From the NCBI RefSeq assembly GCF_001894785.1, contig NZ_BCWW01000018.1, positions 39,898-103,897 of the forward strand: a DNA stretch of 64,000 nt, read 5' to 3'. Both the position numbers and the translations under genes were made by a program. Under the pieces are notes generated by a model. That model was given only the letters and a program-made list of their open reading frames with translations. It was not told the DNA's origin and ran no database searches. Positions 26,586 through 35,185 of the stretch are shown one piece after another (position 1 is the stretch's first letter; each line of letters begins with the position of its first letter). This DNA is from Rhodococcoides fascians NBRC 12155 = LMG 3623 (GTDB lineage Bacteria > Actinomycetota > Actinomycetes > Mycobacteriales > Mycobacteriaceae).

Positions 26586-27803
26586 GTGGCAGACAACAGA
26601 GCAGTGACGTACGCCGGACCAGGCAAAGTCGAGGTTCAGGACATCGCATTTCCGGGCCTGGAATTGACCGATGGCCCCGGCGTGAATCCGGCCAATGTCG
26701 GCCGTAAATGCGAACACGGCGTGATCCTGAAGGTCGTCTCGACCAACATCTGCGGCAGCGACCAGCACATGGTCCGTGGACGCACGACGGCACCCGAGGG
26801 TCTGGTGTTGGGGCACGAGATCACCGGCGAGATCGTCGAGGTCGGGCGAGACGTCGAATTTCTGAAGGTCGGCGACATCTGCTCCGTTCCGTTCAACATC
26901 GCCTGCGGACGGTGCCGAAACTGTAAGGAGCGCAAGACCGGTATCTGCCTCAACGTCAACCCGGATCGACCTGGCTCTGCGTTCGGTTACGTGGACATGG
27001 GCGGTTGGGTGGGTGGGCAGGCCGAATACGTCATGGCACCGTATGCGGACTTCAATCTGCTGAAGTTCCCGGACCGGGATCAGGCGATGGAGAAGATCCT
27101 GGACCTGACCATGCTCTCCGACATCTTCCCGACCGGATATCACGGCGCGGTCACCGCGGGCGTGAAACCCGGTGCGACGGTGTACATCGCGGGTGCGGGC
27201 CCGGTCGGTCTGGCGGCCGCAGTCGGCGCACAATTGCTGGGCGCATCGGTGGTGATCGTCGGCGACATGAACGCCGACAGGCTGGCACAGGCGCGAACGT
27301 TCGGTTGCGAGACCGTCGACGTGGGCAAGGGCGCGCCGCAGGATCAGATCGAACAGATCCTCGGTGTCCCGGAGGTCGACGCTGCGGTGGACGCGGTGGG
27401 ATTCGAGGCCCGCGGGCACGGCGGAGACTCGTCCCACGAGGCACCTGCCACGGTGCTCAATTCGCTCATGGACATCACCACGGCGGGCGGTGGCATCGGA
27501 ATTCCCGGGCTCTACGTCACCGGCGATCCGGGCGGCGTGGACGAGGCCGCACAGCGTGGCGCTCTCTCGCTCAGCCTCGGCACCGGTTGGGCGAAGTCGC
27601 TCTCGTTCGCCACCGGGCAGTGCCCGGTGATGAGCTATCACCGGGAACTGATGAATGCCATTCTCAAAGAACGAGTGTCGATTGCGAAGGCGGTGAACGC
27701 AACGGTCATCACTCTCGACGACGCACCGCGCGGCTACCGTGAATTCGACAGCGGAGTCGCACAGAAATTCGTCATCGACCCGCACGGCATGATCGCGAGC
27801 TGA
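26586..27803 (+). CDS. fdhA: Glutathione-independent formaldehyde dehydrogenase (zinc MDR family)
   Basis: The 405-residue protein is a zinc-dependent medium-chain dehydrogenase. The catalytic zinc region is STNICGSDQHMVRGRT and GLVLGHEITGEIVEVG, and the structural zinc site is NIACGRCRNCKERKTGICLNV (four Cys). The NAD-binding motif AGAGPVGLAAA lies near residue 200. The VDMGGWVGGQAEYVMVPYAD-type insert (here MAPYAD) is typical of FdhA of the Pseudomonas putida class, which oxidises formaldehyde or dismutates aldehydes with tightly bound NAD. AGGAG precedes the GTG at 26586. The 207-base upstream gap shows no clear operator. Confidence 0.93.
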   Translation: MADNRAVTYAGPGKVEVQDIAFPGLELTDGPGVNPANVGRKCEHGVILKVVSTNICGSDQHMVRGRTTAPEGLVLGHEITGEIVEVGRDVEFLKVGDICSVPFNIACGRCRNCKERKTGICLNVNPDRPGSAFGYVDMGGWVGGQAEYVMAPYADFNLLKFPDRDQAMEKILDLTMLSDIFPTGYHGAVTAGVKPGATVYIAGAGPVGLAAAVGAQLLGASVVIVGDMNADRLAQARTFGCETVDVGKGAPQDQIEQILGVPEVDAAVDAVGFEARGHGGDSSHEAPATVLNSLMDITTAGGGIGIPGLYVTGDPGGVDEAAQRGALSLSLGTGWAKSLSFATGQCPVMSYHRELMNAILKERVSIAKAVNATVITLDDAPRGYREFDSGVAQKFVIDPHGMIAS

Positions 27804-27822
27804 CAGTTTTCGGCCCAGCACT

Positions 27823-27899
27823 CGTTCGAGCCACCGCCTCGGAACGCGAGGGTGGCTCGAACGACTGCTGCGCCGAGTCCGGCAGCCGTTCGAGCCACC
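27823..27899 (+). repeat. Three copies of a 13-mer (two direct, one inverted) forming alternative hairpins
   Basis: CGTTCGAGCCACC occurs at 27823-27835 and 27887-27899, and its exact reverse complement at 27851-27863. The middle copy can pair with either neighbour, giving loops of 15 or 23 bases. The first hairpin lies just after fdhA and could act as a terminator, although no T-tract follows it. The second ends 9 bases before the zinc-ribbon start. Whether this is termination, attenuation or a genomic repeat is open. Confidence 0.6.
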
Positions 27900-27911
27900 T
27901 ATGCTTGGATG

Positions 27912-28115
27912 ATGTTCCTACTCTTCGGCTTCGGCAGCAAGCGCAAACACGTCGGCCCTGGCGCAACGCGAAACTGCCCGCGGTGCCACAACACGACCCA
28001 GTGGGCGAGAATGAAGCAATACCAGCAATTCACGCTGTTCTTCGTCCCGGTTGCGCGGTGGAAACGCGTCGAGTTCGAGGAATGCGGAATCTGTGGGGCC
28101 GGGGTGTCGATCTGA
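27912..28115 (+). CDS. Small zinc-ribbon protein
   Basis: A 67-residue protein (68 if the adjacent ATG at 27909 is used) with two Cys pairs, NCPRCHN near residue 20 and ECGICGAG near the C-terminus. These flank an aromatic, basic segment (MKQYQQFTLFFVPVARWKRVEFE). The pattern is that of the zinc_ribbon family seen in actinobacteria; function is unknown. It converges with the ketosynthase gene 56 bases away. Its start lies 9-12 bases after the last 13-mer repeat, so a hairpin there could mask the ribosome-binding region. Confidence 0.8.
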   Translation: MFLLFGFGSKRKHVGPGATRNCPRCHNTTQWARMKQYQQFTLFFVPVARWKRVEFEECGICGAGVSI

Positions 28116-28171
28116 ACGGGCTCGCGCGCCCGTGACGGTGCGGGCGCGCGAACCATCCGGCAGACCGTCGC

Positions 28172-29329
28172 TCACGCAGGAGCCAGCACCACCACCGAAT
28201 TGTGTCCTCCCATTCCCAGTGAGGATTTCATCGTCAGACCTGGCTCGGCCGCGGTGAATCCGTCGAGCAACAGCGGGTGTCCGTCGGAGACCTGTGGGGC
28301 CGCAGGAACCAGTCCGCGATCGAATCCCATGACGGCAGAGATGGTTTCGACGGCCGACGCCGCGCCTTGGCAATGCCCGGTGAGCGGCTTCACCGAATAC
28401 ACCTGCGCGTGTGAGCCGAGCACCGTCTCCAGCATCTCCGTTTCCGCGGCATCGCACTGAGCGGTGCCTGGCCCGTGCGCATTGAGGTAGCGCACCTGGC
28501 ACGCCGTGGCACCGGCGTCCGTCAAGGCGGCTTCGAAGCAGTCCCGTACCTGTGTCAGGGCCGGGTCGATGGACGTCGCGTGGAACGCGTCGTGAGTCAT
28601 CGAACCGCCCAGTACCCGCGCGTACGCAGCATCGCTACGGTTGGTGAGTACGAAAGCTGTTGCTGCTTCGCCCATTCCGAACCCACGACTACCTTCCTGG
28701 AACGGTCGGCAGCCCTCCTGAGGTTCCACGTCGACCACCCCGACGCCGAGCGCGACGAAATGGTCGATGTTCTCCGGCGTCAGAGACAGGTCGGTGGCGA
28801 CGAAGACGACGTCGTCGACGAAGCCGGTGTCGAGCCACATCTTGGCGGTGAGAAGGCCGGCGTTGCCCGACGCGCACATGGCCGAGACGTTCATCGCCGG
28901 GCCGTGAAATCCGTGCTCCTGCATGAGCAGTGATACCGGGGTCGACGGCATCAGCGTCAGGTAGTCGCGCACCCGCCGCACACCGCCGTCCTCCAGATAG
29001 AAGTTGCGCCACTCGTCCACTTCACCCAGGACGACCGCATGCACCAGACCGACCCGCCGACCGGGCCGCCAGCCCCGAGCGAGTGCGTCGTCGATGGCCT
29101 CGCGTGCGGCGCCGCGCAGTGCGCGGCCGAAGCGGCTGGTGCCGTCGTCGGTCTGTCCGCCGTCGGGCACTTTGGCAAGCCACACCGGGTTGCGGCCCGG
29201 GTGTGACCGGTTGTGGTGCAAGGTGGCGGCAGCCTTACCGCTGGCCAGACCGGTCCACAATGCGGCCGTACCCCAGCCGTAGCCGGACACTGCGCCGATC
29301 CCACTGATGTCGATGCCGTGAGATGTCAT
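28172..29329 (-). CDS. Stand-alone beta-ketoacyl synthase
   Basis: The 385-residue thiolase-fold protein has catalytic Cys152 in SAMCASGNAGL, the first His in YLNAHGPGTAQCD and the second in SSLGMGGHNSVV, so the Cys-His-His triad is complete. It is shorter than typical FabF (about 410 residues), and no acyl carrier protein, ketoreductase or acyltransferase is adjacent. A condensing role in a specialised fatty acid or polyketide is possible. AAGGAACGGGA precedes the ATG at 29329. It diverges from the PAS/GGDEF gene. Confidence 0.85.
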   Translation of the reverse strand: MTSHGIDISGIGAVSGYGWGTAALWTGLASGKAAATLHHNRSHPGRNPVWLAKVPDGGQTDDGTSRFGRALRGAAREAIDDALARGWRPGRRVGLVHAVVLGEVDEWRNFYLEDGGVRRVRDYLTLMPSTPVSLLMQEHGFHGPAMNVSAMCASGNAGLLTAKMWLDTGFVDDVVFVATDLSLTPENIDHFVALGVGVVDVEPQEGCRPFQEGSRGFGMGEAATAFVLTNRSDAAYARVLGGSMTHDAFHATSIDPALTQVRDCFEAALTDAGATACQVRYLNAHGPGTAQCDAAETEMLETVLGSHAQVYSVKPLTGHCQGAASAVETISAVMGFDRGLVPAAPQVSDGHPLLLDGFTAAEPGLTMKSSLGMGGHNSVVVLAPA

Positions 29330-29520
29330 GATCGATTCCCGTTCCTTCTCGAGTTGTATGAGCCGTTTTCGGCTGGTTCCTCGATTTAGCCCCGCAAACA
29401 AGCACTGGGTCCAGTCGGAAAACGGACATAAGCATCGAACCGTGCAGAAGATTCCGGCTCGGCACACAGAAGTGGTTGAATCGAGTGTCGACAGACCGCC
29501 TACGAACGCGAGGACCGCAG

Positions 29521-31128
29521 ATGGCCCCAGGGGAGCGCGACGTCGTCGGCGACCCCGAAGCCGATCCCGGGTCGCCCGGTCTCGCAGATCGTTATCGGGT
29601 TCTGATCGAACACTCGCCCGACGCGATCGTCGTCCACCGGCGAGGCAACCTTGTCTACGTCAACCCTGCGGGGCTCCGGTATCTGCGCGCCGACAGTCTC
29701 GGCGCGGTGGTGGGCCGTCCGATCACCGACTTCATCGCGGCCGCGTCGATCGGGCCGATGCTCGAGCGCATCGCCGCCCTGGACGTGCACGGAACCGCCA
29801 GTTCGGCCTCCGAGGCGGAGGTACTCGCCCTCGATGGATCGACTCTGACCATGGAGGCGGTCTCGGTCCGCACGGTGTGGAACGGAGAACCTGCATTTCA
29901 GGTCATCCTTCGCGACCTCACCGAACACAAGGCCGCACAGAAGGCGCTGCACTATCAAGCCGCGTTGGTCGAGCACGTCAGCGACGCCATCGTGGGGGTG
30001 TCCTCCGACGGGGTCGTGTCCAGTTGGAATCCTGCCGCGGAGTCGGTCTACGGACGGCGCGCAGCAGATGTGCTCGGCCTCTCCGTATCGAATGCGGTGG
30101 GGGTGCCCTGCGACCCGGTGGCCATTCTCGCGGCCGGCGGCCGGCTGTGGGACTCGCATCTGCGCGCGGACGGGACGGCGTTGGCGATGGTGGTCTCCGC
30201 GGCCCAGATGCCCGACGGGTGGGTGTTGGTCTGCGCCGACCAGAGTGCCGTCCGCCGGGCCGAGGAGCATTACACCGCCGTGGTGGAATCGCTGGAGGCA
30301 GGTGTCGTCGTACTCGACCACGCCGGTCGCATCACGTCGGCGAACCTCGCGGCGAAGACGATCCTCGACATCCAGGTGGGATCGGCGACGACGGGACAGT
30401 CCGCTGTGCTGCCGTTCCGGGTGTACGGCACCGATCAGCAACCCATTCGGCGACTCGAACACCCCGTGGCCGTCACGGGCAGAACCGGGAAGCCGAGCCA
30501 ATCGGTGATCGGAGTCGAACGCCGTCGGGACGGACGACATTTCTGGCTGTCTCTGACCGCGACCATGCTCAACTTCGGCGGCCCGTCACCCTCGATCGTG
30601 GCAACGTTCGTCGACGTCACCGATGCCTATCGGACGAGCATGAAGCTCGAACACGCGGCAACACACGACGACCTCACCGGGCTTCCCAATCGCCCGCTGA
30701 TTCTGGCGCGGCTCGACCAGGAGCTGTCCCGGTCGAGTCGGGAGGATGCCATGGCGGTGTTGTTCATCGACCTCGACAACTTCAAGACCATCAACGACCT
30801 GCACGGACATACGGTCGGTGATGCCGTACTCGGTATCGTGGCCGCGCGGTTGACGCGGGCTCTGCCCGACGACGCATTCGTCGGACGCATCGGCGGTGAC
30901 GAATTCGTGGCTGTGGTGCCGTGCTGTGTGGGGTCGGAGGCGGACGACGTCCGGGCGGAACTCGCAACCCCGATCACGACGGCAGACCGAGAACTGACGG
31001 TGACCGCCAGTATCGGCTGCGTGACCGTCGGCAGTGGTGATTCTCGCACTGCCTTGGACATTCTCGACGATGCCGACCACGAGATGTATCAGGCCAAGCC
31101 GGTGTCTCAGTACTCGGCACAGTCGTAG
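29521..31128 (+). CDS. PAS-PAS-PAS-GGDEF sensor diguanylate cyclase
   Basis: The 535-residue cytoplasmic protein has three PAS-like domains (about 22-138, 145-245 and 250-370, the first with RVLIEHSPDAIVVHRRGNLVYVNPAG). A GGDEF domain (375-530) follows, with THDDLTGLPNR, FIDLDNFKTINDLHGH and intact GGDEF at 458-462. It should make cyclic di-GMP in response to a soluble signal. No EAL domain follows. The ATG at 29521 has GAGG 7 bases upstream; GTG at 29485 and TTG at 29476 are weaker options. Confidence 0.88.
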   Translation: MAPGERDVVGDPEADPGSPGLADRYRVLIEHSPDAIVVHRRGNLVYVNPAGLRYLRADSLGAVVGRPITDFIAAASIGPMLERIAALDVHGTASSASEAEVLALDGSTLTMEAVSVRTVWNGEPAFQVILRDLTEHKAAQKALHYQAALVEHVSDAIVGVSSDGVVSSWNPAAESVYGRRAADVLGLSVSNAVGVPCDPVAILAAGGRLWDSHLRADGTALAMVVSAAQMPDGWVLVCADQSAVRRAEEHYTAVVESLEAGVVVLDHAGRITSANLAAKTILDIQVGSATTGQSAVLPFRVYGTDQQPIRRLEHPVAVTGRTGKPSQSVIGVERRRDGRHFWLSLTATMLNFGGPSPSIVATFVDVTDAYRTSMKLEHAATHDDLTGLPNRPLILARLDQELSRSSREDAMAVLFIDLDNFKTINDLHGHTVGDAVLGIVAARLTRALPDDAFVGRIGGDEFVAVVPCCVGSEADDVRAELATPITTADRELTVTASIGCVTVGSGDSRTALDILDDADHEMYQAKPVSQYSAQS

Positions 31129-31201
31129 GGTTCGGTAACGAACAGGCACGACTGTGCACTGTTGTTACTCGTGGGGCTCGTGCGTCGTACATACTTCAGC
31201 G

Positions 31202-32143
31202 GTGATCAGGCCCCTGCGCAAGCACACCCTCGCCATTCCCATGACGCTCGCCGCCGCCGTCGGGCTGTTGTTCGGCGCAGCGGGGTCGGGTAGCGCTGCG
31301 CCTGCGGTCACGTACACCATGGTGGCCTTCAGTAACGACAGCGATCGCAACATGGACGTGTACCAGTCCAGCAACGGAACGGACTTCACCACGGTCGAGA
31401 CCGCCGCGTACACGCCGCCCTCCGGTGTGGTTCGTGACTCCAGCATCTTTCGAGCCGCCGACGGTATGTACTACGTGACATATACGACGGGCGGCGGCGC
31501 GGAAATCGGCTTTGCGCGCAGCGCAAATCGGGTGGATTGGGAATTCTTGCAGAACCTTCCGATCCCGTTCTGCTGCCTGCTGCTGCCCGGGACCGGGGCG
31601 GGTACCGGCTCGGCGGGGTCCTCGGAACTCCCGTCTCTGTCCCCGTTCACCACCAAGGCGTGGGCACCGGAGTGGTTCGTCGAGGGCGACCGCGTCAGCA
31701 TCATCGTGTCGTTGTCTGCCGGCGGAGGGTTCGTGCCGTATCTCATGACGGCGACCGATCCCGGCCTGACGACGTGGAGCTCGCCGGTTCCGTTGGTGGG
31801 AATCATCAACGACCACATCGACACCACGGTGGTGAAGGCCGGGTCGACCTACCACGCCTTCACCAAAGGTGAGAGCAACAAGGTCATCGAACACTGGATC
31901 GCGCCCGCTCTGGGTGGTCCCTACGTTCGGGACCTCACCTTCCGCGATTTCGGCCCGTTGAAGGAAGGGCCCGCCGTCGTCGAGTTGCCCGACGGTACCT
32001 GGCGGTTGTACTACGACGACTACACGAACCAGAAGTACTTCTACTCCGACAGCGCCGACCTGAACGGCTGGTCCGCACCTCAGGAGCTTCCGGCGCTGTC
32101 CGGAATCGTTCGCCACATCGGCATCATGAGAGAAGCTGCTTAG
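31202..32143 (+). CDS. Secreted GH43-like five-bladed beta-propeller glycosidase
   Basis: The 313-residue protein has a Sec signal peptide (IRPLRKHTLAIPMTLAAAVGLLFGAAGSGSAA). The mature region follows the GH43 propeller plan. The three catalytic acids are visible: Asp79 in VVRDSSIF, Asp207 in HIDTTVV and Glu255 in LKEGPAVV. AWAPEW is another family mark. GH43 enzymes include arabinanases and arabinofuranosidases, so an arabinan-type substrate is plausible, especially with the arabinose locus 5 kb away, but this is inference. The start is the GTG at 31202; no clear ribosome site precedes it. Confidence 0.78.
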   Translation: MIRPLRKHTLAIPMTLAAAVGLLFGAAGSGSAAPAVTYTMVAFSNDSDRNMDVYQSSNGTDFTTVETAAYTPPSGVVRDSSIFRAADGMYYVTYTTGGGAEIGFARSANRVDWEFLQNLPIPFCCLLLPGTGAGTGSAGSSELPSLSPFTTKAWAPEWFVEGDRVSIIVSLSAGGGFVPYLMTATDPGLTTWSSPVPLVGIINDHIDTTVVKAGSTYHAFTKGESNKVIEHWIAPALGGPYVRDLTFRDFGPLKEGPAVVELPDGTWRLYYDDYTNQKYFYSDSADLNGWSAPQELPALSGIVRHIGIMREAA

Positions 32144-32158
32144 CAACAGCTTCTGCGG

Positions 32159-33178
32159 TCAGCCCGCCGACAATGCTCGGAGGCCGGCCGCGATGAATTC
32201 TCCAGTTGCTTCGGCGGCGTTGCGTGCTCCGGCACCGGTATCGGAGCCCGACAGTGCGCGGTGGGTGATGCCCTCACCGATCACACCGAGCTTGAAGTTG
32301 GCCAACGCCACGTAGAAGCCCCAGTTGTCCATCTCACGGCCCGATCGAACGGCGTACTGCTGCACCAGATCCGCCGCCGATGGGTAGCGGTCGCTCGTCC
32401 AGGCTGCGTCGGCACCGAGAACGGCATCGAACACGGGTTGCCGGTACACGCACATCAGCGCCACATCGGTCAACGGATCGCCGAGTGTGGACATCTCCCA
32501 GTCCACCACGGCTGCAACAGAACTTACGTCCTGGGCATCGAGAATCGTGTTGTCGACCCGGAAATCGCCGTGCACGATGGACGCCGCCGATCGGGTGGGC
32601 ACCGCGGCTTCGAGGGCGCGGTGAAGTCGGTCGACGTCGGGTAGTTCCCGTGTCTTCACCGTCTGCCACTGACGCGCCCACGTGGCTACCTGTCGAGCAA
32701 CGAAACCGTCGGGGCGACCGAACTTTTCGAGACCCACGGCCGCAGGATCGACGGCATGCAGCTCGGCGAGCACTCGCACCAATTCGGCGGCGTTGTCGGC
32801 GACCTGCTCGTCGGTCAGATCGCGCAGATCCTCGCGTGTGCGCACGACGCGCCCGGGAACGAAACGGACCACCGTCATCGGAGCACCGAGTACGGCACCT
32901 TCTCGGTCGAAGGCCACGGTCTCGGCCACCGGCACCGCGGTGGACGCGAGCGCGTCGGTCACAGCCCACTCCCTGGCCATGTCGTGCGCCGACGGGGTCA
33001 GGCCACTGGTCGGGGGCCGACGAACCACCCACGTCGAGGTGTCGTCGTACACCTTGTACGTCAGATTGGAGCGACCGCCGCTGATCATCTCGACCGTCAG
33101 CTCACCGTCGACATCGATGCCCTCGGCACGCAGGAATCGTTCCAGAGCAACGCGGTTCATGCCCGGTAGGTCACTCAT
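32159..33178 (-). CDS. APH-type phosphotransferase family protein (LvaA/ACAD10-11 kinase-domain-like)
   Basis: The 339-residue protein is an aminoglycoside-phosphotransferase-fold kinase: ISGGRSNLTYKV (glycine-rich loop) near residue 32, VRRPP, catalytic loop HGDFRVDN (203-210, Asp205) and metal-binding DWE (226-228) in VVDWEMSTLGDPLTDVA. Members next to acyl-CoA dehydrogenases correspond to the kinase part of ACAD10/ACAD11 and to LvaA, which phosphorylate 4-hydroxyacyl-CoA. Its ATG overlaps the dehydrogenase stop by 4 bases, so the two are made together. Antibiotic resistance is unlikely in this context. Confidence 0.9.
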   Translation of the reverse strand: MSDLPGMNRVALERFLRAEGIDVDGELTVEMISGGRSNLTYKVYDDTSTWVVRRPPTSGLTPSAHDMAREWAVTDALASTAVPVAETVAFDREGAVLGAPMTVVRFVPGRVVRTREDLRDLTDEQVADNAAELVRVLAELHAVDPAAVGLEKFGRPDGFVARQVATWARQWQTVKTRELPDVDRLHRALEAAVPTRSAASIVHGDFRVDNTILDAQDVSSVAAVVDWEMSTLGDPLTDVALMCVYRQPVFDAVLGADAAWTSDRYPSAADLVQQYAVRSGREMDNWGFYVALANFKLGVIGEGITHRALSGSDTGAGARNAAEATGEFIAAGLRALSAG

Positions 33179-34383
33179 GACTGCTCCTGTGCGGCGCGCT
33201 TCGCTGCCCCGACCGCTCGTTTTGCGATGGCCCAGCGATGCACTTCCGACGGGCCGTCGTAGACCCGGAACGGACGTACTTCGCGCGAAAGCCGTGCCAG
33301 TGGCAGGTCGTCCGATACCCCGAGCCCGCCGCACATCTGGATGCTGCGGTCCACGATGCGAAAGATGGCCTCGGCTGCGAACGTCTTGGCGATGGAGGTT
33401 TCGTTGCTCGCGTGGCCGCCGCGATCCAGCTCGAAGCAGGCCTTGATCAACAGGGCACGGGATGCGGCGATGTCGATCTCGTTGTCGGCGACCATCTTCT
33501 GGATCATGCCGAGATCGCCGAGCTTGCCGCCGAACCCTTCGCGCTTAGCCACCTGGGCGACGGCGATGTCGTGCGCCCGTCTGGAGGCTCCGAGCCACCG
33601 CATCACGTGGGTCATACGGGCGGGCCCCAATCGCACCTGGGCGTAGGCGAAGCCCTCGTCGACGGCCCCGAGAACGTTCTCGTCGGGCACGAAGACGTTC
33701 TCGAAGAACACCTCGCAGTGCCCGCCGATCATGGCTTTGTCCAGGGTGCCGATATGACGGCCGACCGTGATGCCCGGTGTGTCGGCCGGGGCGAGGAACA
33801 TCGTGGCTCCGCCTCGGTCACCCGGCTTTCCGGATGTACGGGCCATGATGATGAAGAACCCTGCGCCGTCGGCTCCGGTGATGAACCACTTGTGTCCGTT
33901 GATCTTCCATCCGCCGTCGGTCCGTTCGGCCGCAGTGGTGAGGGCCGAGGGATCGGAGCCGGCACCCGGTGCCGGCTCGGTCATCGCGAATGCAGATCGT
34001 TGATCGCCGCGGGCGAGAGGGGCGAGGAATTGATCCTTCTGTGCCGGCGATGCGATGTGCGCCAGCATGTGGACGTTGCCCTCGTCGGGTGCACCGAGAT
34101 TGAGTGCGATGGGGCCGAACAGGGAGTAGCCCGCTTCCTCGAACACCGGTGCGCGGTCGCTCATCGACAGACCGTGCCCGCCGTATTCGACGGGTGCGTG
34201 CGGTGCGAACACGCCCGCTTCCTTGGCTGCGGACTGCATCTCGACCCGGAGGCCGTCGCCGCCTGCGTCGGCGATATTGCCCAGAAACCGATCCTCGATC
34301 GGGAGCACGTATTCGCGAGTGAACGTCCGCGTTCGGTCGATCAGCTTCTCGACGTCTGCGTCGAAGGTGAGGTCGATGGCCAT
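33175..34383 (-). CDS. Acyl-CoA dehydrogenase, kinase-linked type with Asp at the catalytic-base position
   Basis: The 402-residue protein has normal FAD/substrate motifs FAMTEPAPGAGSDPSALTT (132-151) and WFITGADGAGFF (166-177). At the position where classical enzymes have Glu in YEGT it reads VYDGPSEVH, with Asp376. The genes are arranged dehydrogenase first, kinase second, with an ATGA overlap; vertebrate ACAD10/11 fuse the same two activities. Likely role: converting a phosphorylated or activated gamma-hydroxyacyl-CoA during catabolism, a hypothesis. The ATG at 34383 is preceded by an operator-like site shared with the ligase promoter. Confidence 0.9.
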   Translation of the reverse strand: MAIDLTFDADVEKLIDRTRTFTREYVLPIEDRFLGNIADAGGDGLRVEMQSAAKEAGVFAPHAPVEYGGHGLSMSDRAPVFEEAGYSLFGPIALNLGAPDEGNVHMLAHIASPAQKDQFLAPLARGDQRSAFAMTEPAPGAGSDPSALTTAAERTDGGWKINGHKWFITGADGAGFFIIMARTSGKPGDRGGATMFLAPADTPGITVGRHIGTLDKAMIGGHCEVFFENVFVPDENVLGAVDEGFAYAQVRLGPARMTHVMRWLGASRRAHDIAVAQVAKREGFGGKLGDLGMIQKMVADNEIDIAASRALLIKACFELDRGGHASNETSIAKTFAAEAIFRIVDRSIQMCGGLGVSDDLPLARLSREVRPFRVYDGPSEVHRWAIAKRAVGAAKRAAQEQS

Positions 34384-34402
34384 TCTGCACTCCCTGGTCG
34401 AT

Positions 34403-34425
34403 ACCGACCGAACACTCGCTCGGTC
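34403..34425. promoter_or_regulatory. Candidate TetR operator upstream of the dehydrogenase-kinase pair
   Basis: The core ACCGAACACTCGCTCGGT (34407-34424) is an imperfect palindrome 24 bases from the dehydrogenase start. Its 23-bp context matches the reverse complement of 35186-35208 at 22 of 23 positions. The TetR gene lies between the two sites, which makes it the likely binder. Confidence 0.75.
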
Positions 34426-34465
34426 CCTTGAAGACTGGCATACACGCAGGTTCCGGTCAAGGAAC

Positions 34466-35095
34466 TCATGTCCTCTGTGCAGTGCCTCTGCCGGTCGCGG
34501 CACCGACCGTTCGGCGTGCGATATCGAGGTACACCTCGACCAGTTCGGCCGGCGTCAGCGGGCCATCGGGTCGGTACCAGGTGGCCACTCCGATGCACAT
34601 CGTGGTGACGGCCCGGCCGGCATCCGCGGGGTGCGGGGTGTCGAAGACCCCGGACTCGACTCCGTCGGTGACGATGGCGTCGAGCAGTCGTTGCTCTTCG
34701 TCGCGCTTGGCGATGTAGGCGGCGCGGTTGGCCGGCTCGAGACTGCGAATCTCGGTGGAGCACACGAACGCGGCATCGCGGCGATGGATATGGAACAGCA
34801 GCAAGGACTCCACGACCGCGTCGAATCGGTACTTCGGCGACGAACCCGCCCCGTCCATGGCCGATCGAGTCCGGTGCAACAGTTCGTCCATCGACGCATT
34901 CATGATGCCGACCAGGAGGGCCTGCTTCGACGGAAAGTGGTGATACAGACCGGGAACCGACAAGCCGGCACCCGCGGCGATCTGCCGCACCGACGTGCCG
35001 TGGTAGCCCTGCTCGACGAAGATGCGCAAGGCCGACGCCAGCGCTGGGGACAGTGCCGCGCCCTCGTATGTTCGCCAGTCGCCGATCGAGGTCAT
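34466..35095 (-). CDS. TetR family regulator of the kinase/dehydrogenase/ligase regulon
   Basis: A 209-residue TetR protein. The helix-turn-helix spans about residues 18-62: LASALRIFVEQGYHGTSVRQIAAGAGLSVPGLYHHFPSKQALL. The C-terminal domain (SMDELLHRTRSAM onward) resembles fatty-acid-type TetR ligand domains; acyl-CoA ligands are usual in such contexts. The ATG at 35095 (MTSIGDW) is used, since upstream in-frame sequence lacks family resemblance. Near-identical operators flank the gene at 34403-34425 and 35186-35208, so it probably represses the dehydrogenase pair, the ligase operon and itself. Confidence 0.92.
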   Translation of the reverse strand: MTSIGDWRTYEGAALSPALASALRIFVEQGYHGTSVRQIAAGAGLSVPGLYHHFPSKQALLVGIMNASMDELLHRTRSAMDGAGSSPKYRFDAVVESLLLFHIHRRDAAFVCSTEIRSLEPANRAAYIAKRDEEQRLLDAIVTDGVESGVFDTPHPADAGRAVTTMCIGVATWYRPDGPLTPAELVEVYLDIARRTVGAATGRGTAQRT

Positions 35096-35185
35096 GCGAT
35101 CACCGTAGAGGGCGCAGCGAACTGGGCCGGGCGTTCGCACCGGGTTGACACCAAAGTTGTGATCCGCAACACTATCGAGACAGCA

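Noticed and set aside
27823..27899. Repeated CGTTCGAGCCACC as a mini CRISPR array or tRNA remnant
   Set aside because: Only three copies, one inverted, with unequal spacers, and no cas genes or tRNA structure.
32159..33178. Aminoglycoside resistance gene
   Set aside because: The APH fold is there, but its overlap with an acyl-CoA dehydrogenase and the surrounding acyl-CoA genes point to a catabolic kinase.
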